Below are positions 19,806 to 32,817 of a DNA stretch of 64,000 bases, piece by piece (the first letter of the stretch is position 1; each line of letters starts with the position of its first letter). The notes under the pieces are model-generated. The model did no database searches. It saw only the letters and a program-made list of their open reading frames with translations, and had not been told where the DNA came from. Source of the stretch: Acorus gramineus (lineage: Eukaryota; Streptophyta; Magnoliopsida; Acorales; Acoraceae); contig JAUJYN010000025.1 in NCBI GenBank assembly GCA_030737835.1, positions 2,294,001 through 2,358,000 of the forward strand. The letters are read 5' to 3'. The position numbers were made by a program, and so were the translations under genes.

Positions 19806-22322
19806 TGTTATGCCTGTGTCATTTGAAGCGCTCTGATTGAAAATTTGGCTACATAATTTTTCTCCTCGAAGTTATGTATTTCCAATTTGGTATTTGGATT
19901 TGATTTTGTTAAAATCGAAGATGAAGAGGTTTAAATATGATTTTATTATGAGATGCTCATTTTCGAGTTAGCTTTCATACAAAAGTGGAATTAGATCAAC
20001 TGGATTCTTGTAGTAAAAGTTATGGGTATTTTTCCAAGTATACCCCGGGGATGAAAAATTCTGGCAGCAGCCCTGTTCAATGTTTAGCTCACATTTCAGA
20101 ATAGCTGGAGGGATTATTTGATCGTGGAATAAACATGAAAGTTATAGATAATCTTCTTGGATTTCCAACGGACTTTGAATTGTGCAATTCAGAGCTATAT
20201 TGAGGAAGTTATGGCTGTTATAGTGAAGCATGCTCAGAATTTCTAGTCAAGGATAAATAGGTCATTTCTATCCCTCCTTTAGATATTTATGTGCCAAAAT
20301 ATCTCTCCCTCTCTCTCTCCCACTCACACGTCTACACTTTCTTGGCTCTCTTCTCTCTCCCCCCCCCCAAGTGTTTGTATTATCTCCTCAAAGAGAAGAG
20401 AAGGAGAAGGTGCAAGTGCAAGTCTAGGGTTGTGTAAGTGTTGTTGTTGTTGTTGATCTCCTCTCTCTCAAGTTCCCTTTCATGAACTTTTCCCCCCTGA
20501 TTTGCAGCCAAAGGAGGGCTGAGGAGGGCTGAGGAGGTGGTGGTAGTGGTGGTGGTGGTTGAGGTGGTCGCGGGTGCGTCGAGGGCCCCGAACCTCCCCC
20601 TTTCATTTCCCCTCCCAAGGTGAGCATTTCCCCCTTCTTTTCTTGGTTTTTATTGCTTAGGGATGGTTGGGGAGGTCATGCATGTTGGGTAGATGTGTTA
20701 GAATGTGTGTGAGGGGTTGGGGAGGGTTAAAAAGGGGTTAGGGAAGAGTGGGCGTGTGTTGGGAGCTGTCTGTGCACGTGCGCGCGCAGGCGGGCGCTGG
20801 CAGGCGCAAGCGGGCGCGCGCGAGGCAGTGCGCCTGGGCATGTGCCTGGGTGCGCGGCTGAGCACCAGTGCGCGCGCACGAGTGCGTGCGCGTGCGGGGG
20901 GCCATGCGTGTGGCTGCCCGAGGGTTCGGGTGGGTGTCGGGGCACTCGGACTCGCGTGCGTACATGCGTGCTCGCATGCGTGCGAGTCTGTATGCATGCT
21001 TGTCCGAGTATTTGGTATTTCTAGTAAATTTCATGTATATTTGTGTAGTTTACTCACCATATTGAATGCCCATGTCTTGCAGATCTTGGCGAACGGTCAC
21101 GCAACGACCCGGGTTGCGGTGAGTGGGTCAATCCAACCCAGTAGGGAGGCGTTCGATGCACGTAGGCGTGCATTGCCCTCCCTGGGGCACCATAATTGCA
21201 TATTAACTTGTGTCAATGAAAAATGATGTTAATGCATGTTTTACTATGATGTAACCATGCCATATTAGACATTGTATGCTAGGGATATACATCCATGTAT
21301 CATGTATAGAGGCCCATACATGTCTAGACACCATGTCCCATGCTTGAAAAGCCTTGATCTATGCATGTTTCCCATTTAGTTTAATTTAATTAAATCAAAA
21401 TGAGATTATGTTGGTATAAGCATGCCTTAGAAAATATTATAACCTTGTTATTATAATATATGTTTCCCCGCATCTCAGTTATGCGCCCTGGAGGAATTCT
21501 TGAGAATTCATGACATTAGTAGTGTTAGAATCGTTGTCGACGGATCCAAGAGGATCGTATCTGTGTGAGTAGGCTGTTTTCTCCCCTTCGTTGGATCCGA
21601 GTAGGGACTCCCCGGCGTTGGGAAAGCTGTCCTGACAGAGGGCTCCCATCTATAGGTACCACCGATGCGTTCGGAGGGTACTGATCGTGGGAGTATACCA
21701 GGTAGAGGCTACGCGAGGGAGAGGCTACTGGTGGACCAAGGGTGGAGAGCAGTCTAGTCTGTCCCAAAAGGCCCATGTCACCCCTTAAAGGGTGAGGGTG
21801 AGGGTGGGGTGGGTCGGCGATGTTACGACCCACTAGCTTATACAGTTACTCCCGTTTAGGGACTTTAATTATTATAAGGTTAATATGAGTTGTGTTGCAT
21901 AGATTGTGCCATTCACTGAGCGTGTGGCTCACCCCTCGCATATTCTTTTCCTCCATTGTTACTGAGTCGGATCTGAAGGAGGAGCTCCCCGAGGCATCAC
22001 ATCAGTAGCAGAGCAGCGTTCACGTTTTGGGTTCTGCGAGTGAGAGGCCATCAGCATCCCCTTCTTTGCTTGTATATGGATGTCTTTGTTTATATTGGCT
22101 CTCACATGACAGTTGATTATGTATTCTGGTTTGTAATATGTCTTTGAATTACAGACTCAGTCGTTTAAGCTTCCGCTATATGTATATATATTATGTCAGC
22201 TACATTATTGATTGTGTTATCACTTTCGATGTTGTTTAGAGTCTTTTATTGATCTCCTGTATGGACTGCTGATATTATATATATTTGCCACGTATCGGGG
22301 ACGGCCGCCCTGGGGCGTGACA
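19806..22322 (+). mobile_element. C3: LTR-like unit in the E LTR
   Basis: Starts TGTTATGCCTGTGTCATTTG and ends GGCCGCCCTGGGGCGTGACA, with CTACA at 19801-19805 and 22323-22327. Length 2,517 bp. It carries the family landmarks: GGT-rich block (20530-20575), CpG-rich tract (20770-21000), splice-like block (21083-21118), GGGTGA repeats (21789-21808) and TGAGCGTGTGGCTCACC (about 21917). It lacks any internal retrotransposon region. Confidence 0.92.
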
Positions 22323-22327
22323 CTACA

Positions 22328-23762
22328 AATCGACGGCTCCTGTAGGATCCGTCGATAAAAAAGAGAAAGAAGTTGAAAAAATAATTCACTTAAACAGAGA
22401 AAGTATTCAGATTTGAACACAAGATGCAACTGAACCAAAACAAATTGTAAAATTGCTTAACAGAAAATTACAGAAACAAATAAAGCAGGAAACCAAATAG
22501 AACTTGATTAAAACTTCCCCAAATCGATAGCACTGGTAATAGCCATCGATATGCAAGTAAAGAAAAGTAAGTGTAGCTTCAAAATAACACAATGAAATGC
22601 AAATGCAGATAACAAAATCGACGGATCCTGGTGGAGCCGTCGCTCAAGAAACTTCAGAATTTAAATAAAAGAGAGTAAGAAGCAGTTATTTAGAGTAAGT
22701 AGGCAGTAAATGTAAAAGAAATGAGCAGAAATGGAAATAAACAGTAATGAAACAAAACAAAAAAAAGAATAATTAAAGCAAAATGTTAGTAGTCCTTGGG
22801 TTCAAACCCAAATCTAATGGAGAGCCAAAGGGGAGGTTCCAAATATTCCCTAGACCAACTAAGGGCCTCAAGAAAGGTAGTCCATCAGGTGAATCTTGTT
22901 TCCAAATAGAGGGTTTTAGTTCAATAGAAGATCTTTCACATGCACACCAATTATTTAAAACCTAAGTTTATATATATAATCTTAAATTGGTTTACAAGTG
23001 AGTGATTACAAAGGTTTTTTCAATAGCGGGAACCAAAGTCCTTCACTTAAACTCTTAGTGAAGAAACAAAGAAAGAAAAGAGAACAAAGTGGTATAGACA
23101 AGTTATGGGAGTGAAAGGGTATTTGTTTCTATTAAAGTGCTCTCTTTCTCTCTGGTTTCCGGTGGTGGGAAGGCTGACTACGAACTCTAACAAGGTATGG
23201 GTTCCTACTTGCTTCTCTTGCTTGCTTTTTTTGTTCCTTTTTCCTTCACAAATGGCATCTATTTATAGAGTTCTCAAGCCCACATAGGGGGCATCATCAC
23301 CCATTTCCCGTTGATCAGGGGCTGGTAGGGGCGAAGGATAGCAGCTGTAGTCGAAAGGAAGAGCACCACTGTGAGTTTCGTCAACTATTGTGACCCAAAC
23401 ATGCCGACGGATCTGACTAGTGCCGTCGGGCGGATTAGGGCATCCCTTTTGCATGTGCCCAAACCGACGGCTCCTCAAGCATCCGTCTCGCATGTACCCG
23501 ACGGATCCTAGAGCATCCGCTAGATAGGTTGTCGACGGCTCCTTCACCATCCGTCTCCTGGTAAGGTTTTTTTTGCTTTGGCTGGTTCACCTTAGGGTTC
23601 CATCTTCGAGACTTCTTTTCATCTTTTGATCTCTTTGCCTGTTGTCTCTTTTATTTCCTTTAATGCCTCCCAATGGGCTTTTAGTCACATATCTGTAGAG
23701 AAAAATATTATTAGTGATATGTATTTCATTATCCAGATAGGTAAAAAAATGGGGTATCTACA
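22328..23762 (-). mobile_element. Element E 3' LTR, right segment
   Basis: In element sense the LTR starts TGTAGATACCCCATTTTT (complement ending at 23762) with a TATA-like box at 23260-23267. It holds many CGACGGCTCC/GGATCCGTCG inverted repeats, for example 22331-22354 and 22618-22641, and single half-sites at 23400-23550. The same LTR start and following sequence recur in plus orientation at 58394-59078. With 1-322 and 19509-19805 this LTR exceeds 2 kb. Confidence 0.8.
23260..23267 (-). promoter_or_regulatory. TATA-like box of the E LTR
   Basis: TATAAATA on the minus strand about 500 bp into the LTR. Downstream in element sense lies the transcribed R/U5 part. Confidence 0.5.
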
Positions 23763-23780
23763 ATTGCCCCTCCTCGAAGG
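23763..23780 (-). promoter_or_regulatory. Element E polypurine tract
   Basis: In element sense CCTTCGAGGAGGGGCAAT precedes the LTR start directly. It matches the position and form of the A1 tract at 1595-1612. Confidence 0.65.
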
Positions 23781-24508
23781 GTGTTTCAAATGAAACGAGA
23801 ATCATTGTTCGAGGATAAGAAGAGAGACCTCATTTTTTACTCATCAAATGACACGATGTTATTCTCATGATCAATCAGCAAAACAGGCAATAATTTTTCA
23901 AATAATATTCTTTAAGTTGTCAATGAAATAGTCTTGGGGGAAAGACAAAACTAAAATATTTTGACAAACAATCCAACCCTCGATCGGGGTTCCTAGCCTT
24001 CGTGTGCTGTAGCCCGGCATCGAATTCTCTGTGCCTGCCGTGGATTGCGATTCGGCCAACAAGGGGATATAATAAATAAAAATATTGATAAATAAACAAG
24101 AAATGACCATTTTAGTAATAAGTTTTAAGAAAATTGAATGATAAATTTTATCTGATTGTTATGAATCATAGAAAAATGCAATGTGCCAAAATAACTTAGA
24201 TAGGATGAGTTTAGAAACATACCACTGTGACGATAATCCTCACTAGAGATTCACGTGATCAGATGAGTGCTGTAGCATACCTGGGTGGCTTGTCCAAAAG
24301 AATTTTCATGGAGCCAAATTTTCCAACCCGACGGCACCTGGCTCGACGGATCCTTTTGGATCCATCGATCTGGGGAGTTATCTGAATCCCACCTTTTGCG
24401 GGACGGTTTCATTTCAAATGCTTCTTCCTCAAAATCGTCAGACCTTAATATCAAAACCGCCCCCCTTTTTTTTGTCGAACCCTAGAGATCAAATTTCTCT
24501 TCAACAAA

Positions 24509-27500
24509 ATGGGGAAACAATCGACAAAATGGCTGCGGCTTTTCACGGGGAGAGCGGCAGATCCGTACTCGTCGGGCAGTGACGGGTCCCCTTCGGTTGA
24601 GGGGGTTCCAAGGGGGACTTGGGCAGGTCGACAAGGGTGTTGGTGATCAGATCGGTGGTCGCGAGCGGCGGCGGAGATGAAGCTACGGAGAAGGGGACGA
24701 CAAGCGCACACGAGGTGTTTGTCGAAATGCCCGAGAGAGCGTTTGGGGCTTCAAATGTCACGGTCGAAGGCGCGATGACTATGAGAGAGGTAGGGGGTTC
24801 GGCCGAGGTCCTTGGGGAGGCACTGGTGGTGGTTGGTGACGGTGTTCGCAGCGCGACGGAAGCGGTCCGTGTGGGGGTGTATATGGGTGATGATGCGGGG
24901 GTCGTGGCCGCGGCGGATTGAATCGTACCATTGGACGAGACGGAGGAGGTCGCGGTGGCAGTGATCATGGGTGCTCCGGTGGTGGGAGAAGGTGGCACGG
25001 AAGTGGGTGGCACGACGGCCGTGGAACATGAGGCGCAGGCAGCAGGGGTGGAGTCAGAGGTAGGGGGTGAGGGCCGTTTGGGTGACGTGGTGGTTGGAAC
25101 GGGTGCGAGGGTCGAGGTCCGGGGGATGGTGATGACGGGGGAGGATGAGGAGGAGTTCACGTGGACCGAGTCCGATGCAGGTTTTGAGGGGGGCGCGGAT
25201 GGTACCGATTCGGTGGAGGGGGGTGGTGCCGACCTCAACGAGTCTTTCGGTGCGGATGGCGGTTCCGATGAGGTTGGTGGGGATGAATTTGATGAGGATT
25301 CGAAGCTGGCGGTCGAGGAGGTAGCGGGGGCGCGGACCGTTGGGGCTCGAGAGGTTGCAGCGGGTTCAGCCGAGGAGGAGGACGATCGTCCACGCATTTT
25401 GGTAAGCTTTTGCTATTCCTCTGCTTTTATTAGTCCTGTAGTGACCAAATAATTTAGATTAGATATTTATTTACACCTATATATATTTATGTCTTTCTTA
25501 TACTCTTTTTATTGCAGCCCATGAGACTCCGGGCACTTTGGCATGGAGTGAGAAGTTGGTACGACGCTTTGGCGCAGCCCAAAAGAGATTTGGTCAATGG
25601 GGCCAGTTTTTGGGACTTCTTCCACATTCAGCCCTTCATCGTTGATCGTTCCTACATCGAGGCGCTGAGCGAGCGGTGGGACCCTAGCAGCTGTACTTTC
25701 ATTTTTCCTACAGCCGCTTTGATGCCATCTTTGGAGGACGTGTTTCGGATCACAGGTCTTCCAGTGGTGGGTCGCCCAGTCACTGGGGGAAGACGTATTC
25801 CGGATCACTGGTCTTCCAGTCGTGGGTTGCCCAGTCACTGGGGTGACTCTTCCGGACTATCATAGGTTTCTTCAGGTGCTTTATCAGCAGATGGGACTTC
25901 GTAGAGCAAGGCCGCAGCCTCAACCGTATCCCCCTTCGTCGCCTCTCCTTTAAGTATGGGCTTGGGAGGTTCACCGAGCAGCGTCCAAAGAAGTCGGATG
26001 AGGAATATCTACGTCGGACTCACATGATTGACTAGAGGACAGCTGCAGCTGACCCGAGGAGGGCCTAGAGAGAGTTGAGGGCCTTCTATCTGTACTTTTT
26101 TTGAGCGATTGCTTTTCTCCAACGCTTTTGACCGGGTGGCATCACATTTGCTGCTCTTCATGGAACGCCTGGGGCAGATGGGGACCTATGCTTGGGGAGC
26201 AACGATGTTGGCTCACCTCTTTGCTGAGCTTTCTAAGAAACAGAGGAGGACCAAGAGCAAGAATCATGGTGGATTTACGGCATTCCTTCAGGTATATCTC
26301 TCCCTTTAAGCTGAGCTTCCCCTTTTCAGTTCCTTCTTTTAACATTTAGTCGTACCATTCAGCTTTTCGGATATGAGCACATTGTTGTGGCTCGTCCCAT
26401 GTCGATAGAGCTGGAGGAGCCTTTTCTGCATGCCTTGCTATGGGTCACTTTTGATTCGTATTATGATCACACCTTGGCATCCTTGCGTGAGCGCTTCCGC
26501 ACTTTGACAGAGGAGGAGGTAGAATTTTGATTTAGTAATTCTTTCTTTCTCAATTCCATTTTGTTTTGGTGACACCAAGCCTATTCTTGCAGATTTCATG
26601 GAGGCTCTATACAAAGGCTCCTCCGGACGCGATGTCCCGTGACACTTGGCTGATGTTCTTTGACGAGGTGGTGTATCATCCTATCAGCTGGGTGGTCCGA
26701 CAGTTGGGATATCTTCAGTGGGTCCCTACTCCTCTTCTGACCATGCCTCGCTTGACAGTTGCTAGGATCCCGAGGCGCTTTGATCCGAACAAGAAGTTTG
26801 CCGCTCATCTACGGCTATGGGACGATCTAGATTACCCAGTTAGAGCCCAGGATGGCCTTACTGATAGTCATGCTTATATGGAGTGGTTCCACTGGGTGTA
26901 TGCTCAGGCCCTTTGAGCTCTTGATGAGCGTGTCCCAGATGCAGTGGTAAGAAAAGATCTTCTCATAATTTCCTATTTGCAGTCAATGTCATGCTTTGCT
27001 TAACTCTTCTTCCTTTCGGATAGATTGGCCGTTCCCATGCGGCGAGGAGGCTGAGAGTCCTGAGTGAGGACTTCACCGCTCAAATGACTCTGGTGGACGA
27101 GCTCCGGAACGAGAGGGATGGGCTTCTCTGACAGGTTGGGATCCTCTAGGGCCGCCATAGAGATTTGGAATTGGCTCAAGCTGCAGGCGCCTCATCTTCT
27201 TCGGCTCCTCCTATCGTCTTTATCTGTGGCCAAGTTGACGATTGAGTTGAGCACGACCGGCAATGAGTTGATGGCCATTCAGATGCAGTTGGAGGAGGCC
27301 AGGATGCAAGTGGAGAGGGAGAGGCAGGAGAGGATCAGCTTGCAGGGTGTGCTCTGGTAGATCCGAGAGGAGGCTGAGGCACAGATAGAGCAGGAGAGAC
27401 GAGAGAGGGCCAGCCTGGAAAGTGAGTTGTCATAGGCCTGAGAGGAGATCTCTTCTTTACCCCGGGAGAATGAGGCCATGCAGTCCAGAGTGGTGGATTA

Positions 27501-27984
27501 TGCGGCGTCTTCTGATGGAGCTGGAGTCGGTTTTGAGAGAGAGATGATCCGCAGTCTCCAGGCTTCATTAGATGTGGAGAGGATGAGCATGCGGAGCATG
27601 GAGGAGGAGCACAACCGCTTTCGATAGAGGATGGAGGAGGAGCAGGCACATCTCCGTCGGAGGCTCGAGAGGAAGAGCAGGGAGGTGGGCGCTTATCAGA
27701 CGATGGAGCAGTTTGTGAAGGCGAAGGCGATGAGGGGTGAGACCTTTACGATGGACGAGCTCAAGATCTTTTCTCCCCCTGAGCGTTCGACTTCGACTTC
27801 CATGCGGAGTGGCACTTCTCATTCTTATTCCCACTCGATGGGACCTCCACGTCCTCCTCCCAAGTTCGAGGAGTCGGCCACCTCTCAACCTTCTCCAACC
27901 AAGCAGGATGATCAGGGAGATGAGTCCATTCTGAAGCAACCTCCCCCACCGCCTCCCCCGAGTCAAGATGATGATCCTCAGTAG
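24509..27984 (+). pseudogene. Antisense plant mobile domain (PMD) gene carried by element E
   Basis: A five-exon gene remnant on the strand opposite to E gag-pol, between the 3' LTR and integrase. Inferred exons: 24509-25401, 25518-26291, 26363-26518, 26593-26946 and 27024-27984, all with GT..AG introns of 71-116 bp. Exon 1 is acidic and low in complexity. Exons 2-4 give a PMD: RLRALWHGVRSWYDALAQ, FWDFFHIQPFIVDRSYIEAL, TYAWGATMLAHLFAELSKK, LFGYEHIVVARP, ISWRLYTKAPPDAM and RFDPNKKFAAHLRLWDD. Exon 5 is coiled-coil-like (Glu/Arg-rich) and ends in a Pro run, DDDPQ. PMD proteins (MAIN/MAIL family) act in gene silencing and genome stability; transposon-borne versions are known. It is broken by stops, a frameshift near 24646 and a 55-bp duplication in exon 2. 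Confidence 0.8.
25734..25843 (+). repeat. 55-bp tandem duplication in PMD exon 2
   Basis: 25734-25788 and 25789-25843 are near copies (GAGGACGTGTTTCGGATCAC and GAAGACGTATTCCGGATCAC at their starts). As 55 is not a multiple of 3 the frame shifts. The two copies encode the same PMD motif, DVFRITGLPVVG. Confidence 0.9.
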
Positions 27985-29380
27985 AAAGTCCTTTATCTCT
28001 TTCTTTGAATTTCTGAGCTTTTAAGACTTGTAATCAATATCCTCTTCTGACTTTTAATTTCTCTGGGTTTTGGGCACAGGTAACACCCTCTTTTCTTCTT
28101 CTGGATTTCTTTAGGGGCTTTCGTAAGAACACTCAGCCCATACTCTCGTCTTTTCTTCTGATTTTGTTGATCATGCAAAGACTCCTTTATTGTATGGTTT
28201 GTAGTAGTTTGGCTTTGGAATATTGGAATACTTTTTTTGGTTTTCTTCTGAATGAATGCTTGGGCCATGGTAGGGCTTATGTGCTTTGAAATGATGAAAT
28301 GTGTTTGGGATTTGTTTGGTGTGTGTATGAATGTAAGGATGGATGTATGGATATCTTGTTTGCATGGATGTCTTGGTCTTGCAGTGGTTTTATATTTGCA
28401 GGGTGAATTGAGAGAAGAGATTCAGGTAGTGGGGCCAAATAGGAGTGCTGCGGCTGCTCCAGATCGACGGCTCTGAGGAGAGCCGTCACTTGGTGAGGGA
28501 CGGCACCTGCAGGAGCTGTTGGTAATGAAGTGACGGTTCCTCCAAGATCTGCCCCGAAACCATTCCATTCTCCTTCTTTCTTTCTTATCCTTATCTTGTA
28601 GAATACTGAAAACACTAGACCCAATGATCAAATCTGTTCTATTTGGGCCCTTGCTTAGTGTTATTTCTATCTTCTTCCTATTTTGTCAAGGGCCCAAATT
28701 CTAACATAAAATTGGAAGGATTAGTTGTTTTAAAAGAGCAAACCTAATACGGGCCGGATGTTGAGGGAAGATGGCACATTCACATATTATTCTACCAACT
28801 TGGGAATTGCATTCGTTATGCTACATCAGGGTTTGCCTTGCTAGGTATAGCTTATAGAGAGGATTCCTAGATGTGAAAAACTTTAACCCTCTTGATTGTG
28901 TTACTCAAAGATACTGGAAAAACCACAAACATGTCAAGATAACAATGAAGACCAACGTTCAGAATTACAAAGCTTTAAATGAACTCATGTGAATGTGTCT
29001 GATATGTCAATTTATAGATGGTTCGCTGTGCGCTATGTTAGTTTAATAGATGGTTCGCCGTTAGACTGGAGACTTCACTTATCCTGTAATTCTGGTCTAA
29101 TCCCATATTGCCAAAGGGGGAAAGTGAATGAACGGTGGTGAGGGTAATGTTTTCTTTGAATCATTTTAAAATTGCCCCAGTCCTAGCACATATCCTAAGT
29201 CACTCGGTCCTTCTAGCGTTCTTCTTTACTACTTCTTCTTTCTCTTTTTTTTGGTGAAGGATATGGACCCGCACTGGATATCCATTTTTATTATCCTTAA
29301 AGCTATTCAGTCATATTATCATGCACAAATACTGGAATTCGTAGAAGCTAATAGTAAAATTTCTCAAAAATGCTAAAGAA
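27985..29380 (-). other. Element E 3' noncoding region next to the antisense gene
   Basis: No gene seen. It contains a perfect hairpin at 28466-28487 (arms GACGGCTCT and AGAGCCGTC, 4-nt spacer) and further half-sites to 28560, so E-type modules lie 3' of the PMD gene. 28900-29300 aligns loosely with A3 49600-50960 in inverse orientation. Confidence 0.6.
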
Positions 29381-29634
29381 TCATGCATAAAATTTCTTTA
29401 AGTAGAGTGCATTCCACGAACCTGAGATTTCCTCTCTTTCAACATCCACCAAGCGATAGGCATTCCCAGAATAAGCATGAGTAATCACATAAGGTCCTTC
29501 CCAAGTTGGTTGTAATTTATCTTTAGGATGCGGAGATCGAGAGGGCATGACTTGCTTGAGCACCATTTCTCCAATTTGAAATTTCCTCTCAATTACCTTT
29601 TTCTAGAAAGCCTGGGACACTCTCTTTTGATGGA
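29381..29634 (-). pseudogene. Element E integrase C-terminus
   Basis: Encodes GEMVLKQVMPSRSPHPKDKL and ends GSWNALYLKKFYA, near-identical in form to A3 49236-49529. It is the part of the integrase that lies 3' of the C4 insertion; the upstream part is at 33581-34499. A TAG codon follows the QAF motif near the insertion site. C4 removal restores continuity of the same domain order, so the gene was whole when C4 arrived. Confidence 0.85.
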
Positions 29635-32462
29635 CTTGGTGTTATGCCTGTGTAATTTGACGCCTTATTTTTTTATCGGAATCACTAAAATTTTGGCTTT
29701 TAGCCCTTGTGGGAGTTGGAGTACTCTTATTGAAAATCTGACTACATAATTGTTCTCCTGGTACTGGCATTGGCCTACCTGTAATTTTTTGTCACAATCT
29801 GACGTCTTTTTAGAAGTTATGCAATTTCAATTGGTATTCAGATTAATTTTGTTAATATCCAATATGAATAGGTTTAAATCTGATTTTATCATGAGATGCT
29901 CAGTTTTGAGTTAGCTTTCATAAAAAAGTGGAATTAGATCATCTGGATTCATGTAGCAAAAGTTATGGGCATTTTTCCAATTATATCCTGGGGATGAGGA
30001 AATCTTGGCAGCAGCCCTGTTCGATGTTTAGCGCACATTTTGAAATAGATGGAGGGATTTTTTTATCTTGGCAGAAACATGAAAGTTGTAGATAATCTTC
30101 TTGGCTTTTCAATGGATTTTGAATTGTACAATTCGGAGCTTGATTGTTGAAGTTATGGATATTCTAGTGGTGGTGCATGTCCAGAATTTTTAGTCAAGGA
30201 CAGCCTGGTCATTTCGCCCCCACTAAATCTGATGTATTTAGGGCAACAAAGAGGGGTTTTTGCTGCTGTTTTTGGGGGTCCAGCAGAGGAATCTGAGAGA
30301 GAAGAGGAGAAGAAGATGGAGCAAGAAGAGGAAGAGTTAGAAAATGTGATCAAGGTTTGTTTGTTTGTGTCCTCTAGCTGATCCCCTGTTTTCCCCTCCC
30401 CTTTTGGTTCAGCCAAGTGAAGAGAAGCAAAGATTGAGGTGGTGGTAGTGGTGGTGGCGGTCGAGGTGGTCAAGGGTGTGCTTGCGAGCCCCTATACGGA
30501 GTCCTTCCCTCCCCCTCTCTTTTGGTTAGCTTTCCCTTCCCTCTTTGTGAGTGTGTTTGTGCTAATGTGGGTAAGTGTGGGTGCTGTTGGGGAGTATTGT
30601 TATGGGTAATTGCTGCACATGAGGTCTTTGTGTTTATGCATGAATGGTGGTGGTTTTGTATTGTAGTAAGGCAGATTTGTCTTCTTAAAATATTTGTGGA
30701 ACTAGTACCTAGAGACATATTCTAAGGATTATGTCTTCATATGATATAATCATCCATATGTCTAGATTCTATATATGAAATTTGGTATCATTTTATTATC
30801 TGTGTTGTAAGTTATAACTTGATTTGCATAGCCTGTCCAGATTCGCGTGGGAATTGGCCAGTTTCTGGAAACATTTTATTTTGGACATGTAGAGGCTAAA
30901 TTAGGTTATGATGTCTTCACAAATTATGATCCCAACATGTCAGATAACATGTATGATTTATTAATTTATTTTTGGATGTGTATTTGGTGCTATGGAGATC
31001 AAATAGTAGGGCTTGTTGCAGCAGATATACCAGTTTTGCTTGATTGTGTGTCAAGGAGTTGTTATGCATGTTGTGAAAAATATTAGGAGTCGTTGTTTTC
31101 ATGAAGTAGGCTTGTATATCTGTCAGGAGGCTTCATATTTTAATTGAGCATCATTGGTTGTGTTTTGCAGCTTTCGTTGGCGGAACTCGCGATGAATGAG
31201 TCATTAGGTGAGTGGTTCGATCCAACTTTTCGAGAAGTGTTGGATGTACGTAGTCGTGCGTCACTCATCTGTAGGGCACCCTAACTATACTACTTGTTTA
31301 GATGAGTAGTATGGTCATATCTAACCCATATTATGATTAGATATCTTGCATGCTAGGCTTGTATAGCTCGTATATTGCGTAGAACCCCCTATTCTACCAT
31401 ATACTTGCCTATATATTTTATTCATTAATGAATAACCATGTTTGCATGCGCCCTGTTTGTACGCGCATGCATCTCTTTGTATTTATATGGATGTATAGAA
31501 TATGGCATACCTTAGGTAGTCTTGGTTGTAATACTACCCCTTCATGTTAGTAATATCTAACCTGATTAAGCCTAGGATAATTACCGGGTACATACTTAAT
31601 ATTCCCTGGTTGTAGGATTTGAGGGTATGGTGTAGTTGTTGCGCCCATGTTATTGGGGCAAACTATGACCAACTTCTAGAGATGATGAGCTCTCTCGCCC
31701 TCTCTCTTTGTGCGAACTGAGTAAGTAGATGTGGTTCCTACTTGACTCAGGTTCGCTTGGGAATATTGGCATGCACCTGTTAGTGTGCGAGATCGCGCTT
31801 GACCCTTCCCTTTTAAGTTGGTGATATCCAACGCATGTTAGGGTACACTTGTATGCTTGTATGATTAATGGCTTTGTATGCATATTATTTAGGCCACACC
31901 TGATATGTATGTTGCATATATATTGTTTATGCTTTTTATCCATGTTAGGGAGTACCCCTATAATTAATTATTATGTTATCGTGCATGTGGTTCATGTACA
32001 TAACTGCGGTAGAATTCTCCTATTATGATTATGCGCATGTTAGACTAATTGGGTCTATCTGTAATAAGCGTGGGTATGACCCTCTATCGGGTTGTACCTT
32101 ATTAGTTAGAGCGCTAGCGATGTAATCGCCCCCTTGCATCCGAGTGATGCACTCGATTGGAATTCAGGAGAATTCATTGTCATATCGGTTTCGTTAAGCC
32201 GGTGGTTATGGCATTAAGCTAGGCTTACCCGTGCTAGGCGCGTGTATGAACCGCTCATTGGGTTATGCCTTGGGCTTATTTTCGGTGCGAGAGTCGAGGT
32301 AACTCCCTGCGTCCGAGCAACACATCTGTGTGGGAGTTCATGTGTATTCGATAGCATTGGTAGGTGATTACCGAGAGTAGTTGTTTTTCCATTGGGTTTG
32401 TATTGCAAACATGGAATGTTTCCTCCCAATATTGTCCGTGTTGAAGCGCCCCGGGTTGTAGC

Positions 32463-32800
32463 TGTCCTGACAGAGGGCCCCCACCTGTAGGTACTATCGA
32501 TGCATGCGGCAAGATATACTGATCATGAGAGTATACTAGGTAGAGGCTACCCGGGAGAGGCCTACCGGATGATATTGTGAGCGTGGAGTTGTTCTCCCCT
32601 TCATCGGATCCGTGTTGGAGCTGTCGGCTTTGAAGCTGTCCTGATAGAGGGCTCCCACCTGTAGGTACTACCAATGCGTTCGATAGATGTACTGATCATT
32701 GGAGTATACCAGGTAGAGGCTACCCGGGAGAGGGCTACTGGATGACCAAGGTCGTAGAGAAAAAGTATTTATCCTAAAAGTCCCTAGGGTCACCCCTCCA
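32463..32800 (+). repeat. 174-bp tandem repeat within C4
   Basis: CTGTCCTGACAGAGGGC starts at 32463 and recurs (CTGTCCTGATAGAGGGC) at 32636. Each unit includes a CAGGTAGAGGCTACCCGGGA-like piece. C7 shows the same doubling (56643 and 56820) and C5 as well (41928, 42117), so the repeat predates these insertions. Confidence 0.8.
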
Positions 32801-32817
32801 GGGGGGGGGGGGGGGGG
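32801..32817 (+). repeat. Poly-G run (17 G) in C4
   Basis: It stands where other C copies have the GGGTGA repeats' flank (CACCCCTCCAGGGG). Its length is characteristic of a replication-slippage tract. Confidence 0.9.

Noticed and set aside
24543-25397. A 284-codon minus-strand Ser/Thr/Pro-rich reading frame
   Set aside because: It is the complement of the low-complexity first exon of the PMD gene. The plus strand has the splice donor and leads into recognisable PMD exons.
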